In this document: positions 41,616 through 50,755 of the stretch, piece by piece
Layout: the number at the start of each line of letters is the position of its first letter
How positions within the stretch are numbered: the stretch's first letter is position 1
From: Stenocarpella maydis
Lineage: Eukaryota; Ascomycota; Sordariomycetes; Diaporthales; Diaporthaceae
Assembly: GCA_002270565.1 (NCBI GenBank)
Contig: NQMI01000120.1
Span: forward strand, 79,566-143,565
Length of the DNA stretch: 64,000 nt
Reading direction: 5' to 3'
The notes under the pieces: model-generated
Told to the model about the DNA's origin: nothing
Database searches by the model: none
What the model saw: only the letters and a program-made list of their open reading frames with translations
Translations under genes and position numbers: made by a program

Positions 41616-42212
41616 TGATGAATTGTGTTATAAAATAGCATTTAGTTTAGTGTGTGTGTGTTTCGGTAGGGTTGTAGTATGGTGCTCTGAGGTGAATTAG
41701 GATGATTGATAATGGTCTGGATAACTTTGTATTGAATTAAGTTGGGCTTCTGTAAGCCCTCCTTATATACCCTCTGATGTCGTCTCACCCCTGGGCACGC
41801 TGCGGTAGGCTCTGGTGCAAATTTGTAAATGCTGGAAAATTCGCCCTTCCAACACACTATCTTTGGTTCCAAATAACTAGCCAACCATAGCCCTAGTAAT
41901 GCCCAAATTAAGTATATACAAACTTTAGAAATCAGGCTATCCAATGTACTAAGTTATATACTTTTTGGGTAAGAAATAAGGGTAATGCAGAGGTCTGAAT
42001 TAAGGTGCAAATGCAGGCCAAAATAATCAACTCACGGCCACCAAACTCATCTTGCGTTACGCACGCACTGGGCGTACTTAGCGAAAATCGCCTGACTCGC
42101 AAGTCTAGGGTAACTCCTTGCACAAAGTCTAGGGTAACTCCTTGCACAAAGTCTAGGGTAACTCCTTGCACAAAGTCTAGGGTAACTTCTTGCTGAGCGG
42201 TTCCGTTTAACA
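41616..42212. mobile_element. LTR family B, copy 2
   Basis: 597 bp with the same TGATGAATTGTG and GTTTAACA ends as copy 1. It includes nearly four units of the 24-bp repeat (42104-42194), against two in copy 1. Read on the minus strand, it joins directly to the end of a family-A LTR at 42213, so it was inserted into or recombined with that LTR. Confidence 0.7.
42104..42194. repeat. 24-bp minisatellite inside LTR-B
   Basis: Unit TCTAGGGTAACTCCTTGC followed by ACAAAG, three full copies and one partial. The minus-strand frame reads VTLDFVQG repeats, which is a by-product. Confidence 0.9.
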
Positions 42213-42500
42213 GGTGATAACCATATTTATATATGTTCCGACCCTCTTCAGTTGGCTCAATCGAGGCTTCATATTTGCCACTCGATTCAGATGAAGCACT
42301 TACCAGCCATTGCTCCGCCATTGCTCGCAAGCGGGTTGGCTTTCGCATGAGACTATTGAGCTATGGTCCGCAGCCCTAACCCTGGATCTAGTAGGTAGTG
42401 CTAACTTAGCCGTTGGGGTTCTGCGGGGTCGTGTCGGTAGCATTTACCCTGGGTGCCTGGGTCCTCAAAATGGGTCTTCCAGGGTGTCCATCGTGGGTTG

Positions 42501-43169
42501 CTGTCTCGGAAGAACGAGAGTGAGGCCCCCCCCTGGTAAAATTACCCCTGTACCTCACAGACCACTATAGAATGCCTATTCACGTGCGCGCGCCCACGCA
42601 GCGCCTACACCTCCTTCGTCCTCCTCAAATCTCATCCTCTCCCTCAGCAAGGTATCTCCACAGCATAGCTATCCGCTCAACGGCCTCACAGCAACGCCCT
42701 AATAAGTGCTAGTATCATCCCCTCCTGTTGAGCTGGAGCTGGGTTTAAAGGTTGGCGGAGTAGTCGTTGTATGGCTTTGATTGCTTCTGTAGCTTCCTCT
42801 TTCTTTCCTCCTTCACAGAGGCGAATAGCTTCCTGGAGAGGCTCGAGAACAGCAAAAGGAAGAGGTCTGCACTTGCGGTTGCCACGTGCACAAGCAGAAC
42901 AGCGTCCTCCAGCCCCTTTCTGGTCACAGCCAGCGGTGAGAGTGGTCGCGAGAGAGGCGTGAATACAAGGAATAACCAAGTACGAAGAGAGCGCGAAAAT
43001 GCTACGCGGGCGCGCTTAAGGAGGAGGCTGGCCATTTTGAGGATGTGAGGAAGAAGAAGCTTATTCGCGCTGGCGTGGGCGCGCGCGGTGAAGACCAGCA
43101 TTTATATGGTCTGTGCGGTACAGGGGTAATTTTACCAGGGGGGGGCTCACTCTCGTTCTTCCGAGACAG
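42501..43169. mobile_element. 669-bp TIR element carrying a small ORF
   Basis: Both ends read CTGTCTCGGAAGAACGAGAG inward and stay inverted-repeat for about 70 bp (GTGAG, a C run, TGGTAAAATTACCCCTGTACC, CACAGACCA). Removing it rejoins the surrounding LTR with a duplicated TG at the junction. Its interior is GC-rich, unlike the surroundings, which points to arrival after the RIP of this block. Confidence 0.75.
42686..42979 (-). CDS. Small cysteine-containing ORF inside the TIR element
   Basis: The frame codes 97 residues. The middle reads CDQKGAGGRCSACARGNRKC, that is CX8CX2CX6C, followed by RPLP. It resembles half of a fungal zinc-cluster or a zinc-knuckle-like motif. The rest is a helical Glu/Lys part, EGGKKEEATEAIKAIQRLLRQ-like. 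An upstream frame from an ATG at about 43041 (MASLLLKRARVAFSRSLRT) could be a 5' exon, but no splice pair is proven. No transposase residues are seen, so the ORF may be a passenger gene. It is intact, with no RIP stops. Confidence 0.45.
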   Translation of the reverse strand: MVIPCIHASLATTLTAGCDQKGAGGRCSACARGNRKCRPLPFAVLEPLQEAIRLCEGGKKEEATEAIKAIQRLLRQPLNPAPAQQEGMILALIRALL

Positions 43170-43181
43170 TGGCTCATAACA

Positions 43182-46100
43182 ATGATGGCGCTCGCCCTTA
43201 TCAAGCGCTTCTATATCTACTACATCCTCATAAGGCTCCCACTCTTCCTCGCTAGCATTATCAGCTACTAAAGGTGTTTGAGGGGAACCACGTAATTGCT
43301 AAGCCCAGCTTCAAGAGGTCTTAGTGGTCTTAAGCTTAGTATAATACCTCACCTTAATGGCCCCAAGAGTATGCCCCGGGAATTGCTTAGTAATTGCAAG
43401 CTGAGACAGTCCTTATTCCTTTAGCTATCAGATCTTTACATTATCCTCTAATATATATTTCATTCTTTATAAAGTTAAAGTTAGCTTATAGTTTATTATA
43501 ATATCCTTTATATATCTTATACTTTATATTGCTAGATGGTACCTCTTAGTTAAGGAAATAAAACCTTAATTCTCCATTCTATAGTGCTCCATTCTATATT
43601 TTATATATAAGCCCTAGGTAAACTATATTATAAAAGTAGGTAGTAAACTATCTATTATAATGCATTTAAGAACTATATTCTTAAGGGGCTATTCCTTAAA
43701 CCTTATAATACAGGCTATAATAGTCTCCTCTTCTAAAGTAGACTTAGGTAGAGATAGCGGGTTGGGGTAATTATATTAACTTTGATAGCGCTTTAACTAC
43801 TAATGTGTCTGCCTTCTGGCTGCTGTTTTAGGAGCTATTAAAGGAGTTAATGTGCTTATCTTGTGGCGCTTGTGTAATAGCTGGATAACCTCGTTATTTT
43901 AGTTGTAATCTGTAATGCTATCTTTAATAAGGCGGCCCTCCTCTTTAGAGTTAGTATTACAGTATCTATTAATATTATGCTAAAGGTTAATCCAATCTTA
44001 GCTGGTGGACGGCTGTATAGGTAGCTGGGTATCGGCAAGCTTATGATTGTTATTATTTTTATTGTCTGATGACCTTGGTATGCTTGCCTGAATCTCCTGG
44101 CCTTATAATAGCATAATAGAAATCCCCTCATTCTGCTCTCTACTATCTGGAACTGAAGGATGATGGAATTCTGGGTTGCCTGTCTGATTGCTGTTGCTAT
44201 GGTGATTATAGTACTGAGAGAGGCGGCTATTGGAGCGCTGCTATATTCCCACCCTAAGGTCTAAGGCCGCGCTGTATGAACTCTGGGGCTGACTATATGA
44301 GTCTAGGATAGGCTTCAGCTGATTGGTATCTGCAGTATCCTTAGTATATCTGGCTTATAAGCAGCACTATATTGCTGTATATGAAAATAGGTACTTCTTA
44401 TCCTACTTATTATTAGGAAGGTAGATGATGCTATTATTATTAGATATTATTTTGCATGACTGTGTGGAAGGTAGAGGATTATGCTACAATCTATAGCCCT
44501 ATAGTTTGGCTCTGCCTTTAAAAATGTACAGAATGGCAGTCTTGTATATACTGCCTTTAGGTGCAGATTCTAACTTATATACAGCACTGCCTGCTGGGAA
44601 GGGTTGATCCTATTTTGCGTGCGGAGCCCCGGGTGAGGCAGGCAATAGCGCTAGAGAATACCCCTGCCTAGGTATATACTGCTGTTGGGTTGATATAGAC
44701 TTGTTGTCTGGGCCGGCCCTATTGGTAACTAAAGACTCTGGCGCGTCCCTCTTGCTACTGGCGCTGGGAGTAGTAGAGACGCTCTTGCCTGCTTAATGGT
44801 ATTAACCTACTAGCCTACTCTAGGATACAAGATTCAAGTACATACCTGCACCAGTAGCACTGCCGGATCCAACTTTTTTATATGCATCTGCTAGAAGCTC
44901 GCTAAGCAGCGGGAATTCAGTATCAGATTGGCTATTATTAAGATCGTTGTAACCTAGGCTGGCCCCGCTGGTAACCGAAGGCTCCTTTGCATCTGCATTG
45001 CTACTAGCGCTAAGAGTAGCATTAAAGGAAGTATTAGCTCGGCTATTACTAAGATCTTCCATTATCACTAGGGATCTTAATTAAATTATCCTATAATACC
45101 CTAGTACTGCTATATTATGGACTGCATGCATTTTGCAGAAGCAGAGGCGGGGGCGGCAGTAGCGGCAGATAAAAAGAGGCTCTAGAGATAGTTACAGATA
45201 GATCCTCCTCCTTCAAAGTTAGAAGACTGCAGCTTGCAGGCTTAGGGTATAGCGCTATAGGGGGAGTATAAAAGATCTGGCGCTTAAGGGAGACGGTTGC
45301 CATTATATTACTAATAATAAAGTGCATCTTAATTGGGAGATAATAAAAAATGTGGTAAGGATAGTTTAGGGAGTTATTATATAAGCTGACTGTCTTTACC
45401 ACCCTGGGTATAGGGAAATGAGCGAAATTTATCTATATCTATAACAAGGGCTGCCTCAAGCAGTACATAAGGGTGCTATATCCCTTCCACTAATTCCAGT
45501 ACTATGCTTAATTGTGCCTCTTTGCATTACAGCTGAGTATCAATTTACCAGTCCCTTATACTTCTGCTAATCATGTATCTGCTAAAATAGAAAAGAGATA
45601 GCTGGAAAAGGCAACCCTTGCAGGAGACTATCATTAATATAAAGTATAACCTTATCTTAATGCTATATAACTAATGATATCCCTGGAGATAGCTTAGCTG
45701 ATATAATATTGGCGCCTCTTAGGACTCCTTCTTATGCCCCTCTATATGAGCTTGCCCCTTCCTCTTATTGGCTCATTCCCAGAACCACTAATAATAAGGA
45801 GAGGTCTCACCAAGCTACTACATTTATGCTATTATTATAGCCCCGGTGTCTTCTTAGACCTATATCTGCCTTAATGGGGTTTCAATAGAGGTAAGGATTA
45901 GCTAGGTTATCTTTAGGTCTGCCTTATTCTCGTGCTTATTCTGCTAAACTTACTATATTAAACTACCCCTCTTTTTACTCTCTGGAACTCATCCTAATTA
46001 GACTGTTATATTAATATTCCTATTACCGGCTTAAAGTTGGTATCTCTGCTGTAGCCTAAATATAGCGTGTAACTCAGAAATAGATTGTAGTTAAATTAGC

Positions 46101-46422
46101 ATGCTGCCTGCTATTCTTGTGATCGGTCTCCTGTATGCCTTGCTGCAGCTGCGCTGGTACTCGGTCTGATTGCAGCTGATAGTATATTAAGTCCTGCAGA
46201 TAGAGATAGCCCTGGATGGGCTATATAGGGTAGAGGAGGCCTCTATTATCTCGGCATTAATATCTTAATACCTGTGGCATTTTTATAACTAGTTAAGATA
46301 GGGCCAGCTCTTGCAAATTATGCTAAGGATCCGCCAGGCAGATATAGAGTTAGCTTTATAGGCAAAGTGAGGGAATATAGCAGGCAGAGAAAGGGGCTGG
46401 AAGAGATATGGGATTAAATATA
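43182..46422. other. AT-rich relic sequence, unassigned
   Basis: The minus strand contains pieces of a Gln/Asn/Ser-rich protein. Examples are QPQSSYSAALDLRVGI-like at about 44300-44240, an 82-codon frame at 44820-45068 with DTEFPLLSELLADAYKK, and a 95-codon frame at 45115-45402. Stops interrupt them. They may be one former transposon-borne ORF; the family is not recognised. Confidence 0.35.
44820..45402 (-). pseudogene. Ser/Asn-rich relic ORF pieces
   Basis: Frame 1 (45402-45115) contains VSLKRQIFYTPPIALYP and a Pro/Leu run. Frame 2 (45068-44820) contains SASSNADAKEPSVTSGASLG and FPLLSELLADAYKKVGSG. Both are on the same strand, adjacent, and broken by stops. No domain is identified. Confidence 0.35.
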
Positions 46423-47585
46423 TAACGTGGGTGGCCCACTTTCGGCGCACCCCCTGATTTGGCGCGGCTCCGCACTTGCGACGCGTTGGGGGACCCCCCT
46501 AAAAAAAACTTAAATATCTTAATGAGGGATCTTTTTCTGGTTACCAAACTTCTCATATAGATTAATTAGACTATTATGAAGTAATACTTATAAGCAGACG
46601 TTTATTATGCCCTTGCGGTGATGGCAGATGGGATGCTAACTCGGCTAGCCTCTAGGCTATGGTACATTCTGGAGACTACCCTTTGTTGCTGCTGTACTAG
46701 TGTTACCAACCATCGTGATGCTGCCGATCCTTAGAGGCATCTTTCTGACTACTAAGAGGACCAATTAGTACTATTTATTATTAATCAAAGTAGTTTAGGC
46801 CTTGCATTAACTTGATATAAAATAAGGGCTCTTGCAGCCTGCCTTGCCTTCCCTAAGGAGAATTACCCTTCCTTAGGGAGGAAGTAGCTAAGGGCCTTCC
46901 TCTCTTATCACCCTAAACTTTAAAGCTGAAAGAATCCACGCATTAAAGCAAGAAGGCTAAGGGCTACCACAAAGCAGAATATTGGGGCTTGGTTTGAGCT
47001 CCTTCAGTTGCCCATCATTAAATCTATTAAATTGGGTAACCGTTGGAACGCTAATGAGGGAGGAATAATGGAAGGGCCTTTAGAGAGTATACTAACCCTT
47101 GGCTATTTGGCTGATAGCCCTATTAGCTAATTGGATTATAATTTGAGAGCGTGGACCTTGTATATTAAGTATATGAATGCTCTGGGAAGATGACTTGACC
47201 TATTAGTGATATTCAAAGGGAAGAGCGTTTAACAGCAGTGGTTTCCTATAGTCCTTGAAGACTTGATTGGTTAGTAATTTATGGTAATGAAGAAGGGGTG
47301 GATGGAGGAGAGAATTGCCCTTGAGTGGGTGAGGAGGGTCTTTATTTCTCAAATGAAGCCAGAGGACCCTAATGAGTGGCGTTTATTAGTAATTAATGGG
47401 CACTATAGCTATATAACTATTGATGTTATATGGGAATGCTTCTCAAATAAAATCTATATAGTCTTTTTACTGGCATAAGTCAGAGCACCGTTTCACGCAC
47501 CACCCCCTTCACGCACACTCGATTTTTCAACCTCCTTAAGAGCCACCCCCCATTTCAACACTCAATTTCTCAAGAACTAATGAAG

Positions 47586-49060
47586 CTATTCACAATCAGA
47601 TAACAACCCCTCACTCTCTAAAGCATGCACTATAATACACTCCATTTCCTTAACCTTATCATCATCCCCTAACTCATGGTCTTCAAGTGTTTCAGGGGGC
47701 TCCTCCTTCACGAGTCCCATTACAGCCCTCTCCTTTATAATAGCCACAATACTAACAAAAGCTTTATTTGGGTCCGAGACCACCCTCCTCTTCTTCTTTA
47801 GCTTCTACTACTCCAGGGTAGCTATAAGGACCTCATTTTCAGCCTCTATAGCAATAGCACGAGTAGCTAACTCATTAAGCCCCTTGCAAACCTTATGAAA
47901 GAGGAGGCGAATGGTAGGCGATTTATAAATATCACCAACGCCACGCAATTCTAATTCAATTACCGCAATATACCTAAAGAAATATAGTGTTTTTAAATTA
48001 ATTGAAGTCAATTACAAGTCAATTGGACCCTTCTCTAGCCCACCAGCATTATTAGTAATAGTAGTATTATTATTTTGGGCTACTAATCGATAGTTTTTCG
48101 CCTTCATTCAGTCCCTAGGCCAAATTCCTATTATAACCCACACTTTCTTAGTAATAGTAGTCTTTATAATGCTATTCCAAGACTTTTAATAGGCGCAAAG
48201 GAAGAATTCCTTACTAGATTCCTTAGTGCCATACTACATCACCAAGAGGGCCAAATTCTAATACTTCTTTAAAAGAGAGAATATACCAACATTAAGGGGC
48301 TAAAGCATATAGAAAGTATGGGCGGGAAGAAATATAGCCTANGTGCCATACTACATCACCAAGAGGGCCAAATTCTAATACTTCTTTAAAAGAGAGAATA
48401 TACCAACATTAAGGGGCTAAAGCATATAGGAAGTATGGGCGGGAAGAAATATAGCCTAAATCTTCAATTTAAAGCAATACTATATAAACTCTTCAATAGT
48501 ATGCAAGGCGTAACTATTAAGAAGGAGGACCCTCTATTGCAAGGGATCAGAGGGACGGGTATTTAGCTCAAATATCATCATAAGCTATAAAAGACCTATC
48601 TAATTATTCATCCAGCCTATTTCTAAGGTTATAAATAACTAATTTCTGAATTCCTCAAGTTTAGCCAAAGGAAACCATTATTATTATACTAATTTGCCCC
48701 TAAAGATGACAAGAGGGTTGATAGCATTGCCGGCCCCATTGATACACTCAATTAAAGTGCACTACATACAATTAAGGGCTATTTTTTTAATAATCAAATT
48801 AACCGCTAAAGAGCCTATTACAAGGTAATTCTCCCTATTGCCTTCCTAAAAGCCTATCTCATCAGCATTATGCCAGAATTCAAGAGGAATATTAAGGAGC
48901 TCAAGCTCGTTAAGGCAGTTAAAGAAGAGGTCAATATTCTCATGTGTGGCTGCGTTTATACGCCTATATTTAATATATATAGCCTTAAGGGTTTTTATTA
49001 AGGGATTCCTTATTAGGAACTATAATATCTAATTCTTTCCCAGTGGGTGGTGGTTAGCAA
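47586..49060 (-). pseudogene. Transposase relic of the nested pogo element
   Basis: On the minus strand the order of blocks is that of a Fot1 protein: EFWHNADEIGFQEG (catalytic Asp region, about 48840-48900), NAINPLVIFRGKL (about 48690-48750), then C-terminal VCKGLNELATRAIAIEAENE and SDPNKAFVSIVAIIKERAVM. Numerous stops and a 117-bp duplication at an N lie between. Inactive. Confidence 0.65.
48226..48458. repeat. 117-bp direct duplication across a single N
   Basis: 48226-48341 is repeated from 48343 with one difference (AGAAAG/AGGAAG). The only ambiguous base of the window, N at 48342, stands exactly at the join. This looks like two contig ends overlapped without merging. Confidence 0.85.
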
Positions 49061-50291
49061 CATTGAGAATAATATCATTAGCGATACAGCTTACAAGGCG
49101 CTAAAGAGCCGTATGTGACAGGGGACAGCTCAGACGACCCTGCAGAAGGGCCCAGTCAGCCAGAATTAACTCCTAAGTATATAATAGCTTCTAATGAGTT
49201 AAATTATACTCCTCATGAGTGGGTACCCCTTGAAGGCGACGGCGTAGGCTATACCTGGAAATATAGTGGTCTCTGGACGCTTGTCGTTAGGACGTCCCAT
49301 CAAGGAGGTCGGTAGCAGCAGCCATATATCGTGAAATAGAGATATAAGCCATACTGGAGGATAGAGAAGAGGATGAGGATTCAAATGGTATAATTGATGA
49401 GAATACAGTATTTAAATAGAAGTCAGAATCATTGAGTATAGTAGGGGTGGTTAAGAAATCGGCGTCTGAAACCGGATGTGTGTGAAACGGTGGTCTGACT
49501 TACCACTTACATATCATGCAGCCCCTTAATATAGGGGTCTTTAGCCCACTTAAGGCCTCCTTTAGAAAGCACTTATATAACCTTGGGCAATTTGATACCT
49601 TAATTATAATGGCAAAACGATGATTTCTTTATTACTATTATAAGGCATGAGAGGAAGTAATTATGGAGGAAAATATTCATTCTGGGTGGAGAGTAATGGG
49701 TCTTTGGCCAGTTAATCGCCTCCGGGTACTATTAAGCCACTATATCCTTAAGAATTACCCCAATCAGCCGGAATTAGCCAAATCGGGCACTCGGAATAGC
49801 TTCATTAGGTCGAATAGAGTACCTGAGTATATTTCTTAACTACTAGGGCCCAATTTTACCACCCTGATGAAATCCCAAGAGGTACGCCAGCTTATAGCTG
49901 ATTATGAGCATCAGAAATACTTGAGCCCTATATAATAACAACTACTTAGAAAAATTTTAAAGGCATATGATAGGAATGAGACAGAATTGGTGATGACCTT
50001 ACGAAAAAACGAGCAGCTGGAGAGCTAAATTGAAGCTAGGAGGAAGCTCAAGAGGAAGAAGGTCATAATTGACCCTAATGCTGTTTTCGCTGATATTGAG
50101 GCTATTCGGAAGGCCAAAATCGAAGCTAGTGAGATATTGCCTGATAGCGATACTTCTAATGATTCGTTAATACCAACGAGAGAGGGATCGGTTATCGTGG
50201 TGGCGGGTAATTGAGGTTGGGAATAGCCTCAGTTGTTGAGGTGGTGGTGCGCCGAATCAGGGGGTGCGCCGAAAGTGGGCCACCCACGTTA

Positions 50292-50755
50292 AGACTCTTT
50301 AAGGTATATTATATAGAAATGCATGCGGATTGTAATTGCTTAGTATAGATAAAGCTTAGGGACTGCTTGGGAGTAAAGTTGAGTTCAAGGTTGTGATTGA
50401 AGTAGGCGGGAAATCTAGAAGGTCTGAGATAGCGAGCAGTTGTAAAGAGTAATAACGCATAAACAAGAGTAGGGCAAATGAGGGGGTAATAAGGTGGGAT
50501 GCATCCGGCTTTGGCGAAATAAGCATTAGGGCGCAACCGGCATGGCTGGCGCAATTAAAGAGGAGTAGGGAATGAGGAGAGAGAAGTTGAGAGTATAAGA
50601 AAGGGACATTATGGATGAGGGGCTCTATTTATACTACAGGCGCGCTGGGCTGTGCGAATAAGGGCGGTCTGGCGCGGCACTATGGCGGGCGCGACAGCAT
50701 GTTCTGCTTTACAGAATAAGCTATCTGCTCAAATATAACTAGACCAGAGGGACGG
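50292..50755. other. Spacer between two transposons
   Basis: About 460 bp without a gene; moderately GC. An 81-codon minus-strand frame has no recognised domain. Confidence 0.4.

Larger units (their letters stand above)
42213..43181 (-). mobile_element. LTR family A, inverted copy split by a TIR element
   Basis: The minus strand starts TGTTATGAGCC at 43181, is interrupted by the element 42501-43169, and resumes at 42500 with CAACCCACGATGG and the GACCCATTTTGAGGACCCAGG block. This copy is markedly less AT-rich than 36209-36700, so it is less damaged by RIP. Confidence 0.65.
47478..49500 (-). mobile_element. Nested Fot1/pogo-type element
   Basis: Ends read AGTCAGAGCACCGTTTCACG (left) and, inverted, AGTCAGACCACCGTTTCACA (right). 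They are flanked by TA at 47476-47477 and 49501-49502. Length is 2023 bp. AGTCA-type ends are typical of Fot1 relatives. It sits inside the coding sequence of the outer element's transposase. Confidence 0.82.
46600..50212 (+). pseudogene. Pogo/Fot1 transposase relic, interrupted
   Basis: The longest clean piece (47281-47475) reads MEERIALEWVRRVF, QMKPEDPNEWRLLVINGHYS and ITIDVIWECFSNKIYIVFLL, the DDE_1 block around the second catalytic Asp (here Asn at the usual Asp position of LDGH). After the nested element, from 49501, the same frame resumes YHLHIMQPLNIGVFSPLKAS, the block usually written SH.LQPLDVGVF.PLK. Later pieces continue to 50212. Other parts have frameshifts and stops. The Asn replacing the catalytic Asp and the interruption show it is inactive. 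Confidence 0.75.
46425..50289 (+). mobile_element. Fot1/pogo-type DNA transposon (outer), split by a second one
   Basis: The 35-bp terminal inverted repeats ACGTGGGTGGCCCACTTTCG... (left 46425-46460; right about 50255-50289) are followed inward by GCGCACCCCCTGATT. They are flanked by TA on both sides (46423-46424 and 50290-50291), the target duplication of the Tc1/mariner-pogo superfamily. Without the nested element it would be about 1.84 kb, the usual Fot1 size. Confidence 0.8.

Noticed and set aside
37324..42212. The two LTR-B copies as ends of one intact retrotransposon
   Set aside because: The interval contains another element's pol, LTR-A copies and a palindrome, and the outer flanks share no target duplication.
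41932..42348. 138-codon frame with VTLDFVQG repeats as a repeat protein
   Set aside because: It is a reading of the 24-bp minisatellite across an LTR-LTR junction.
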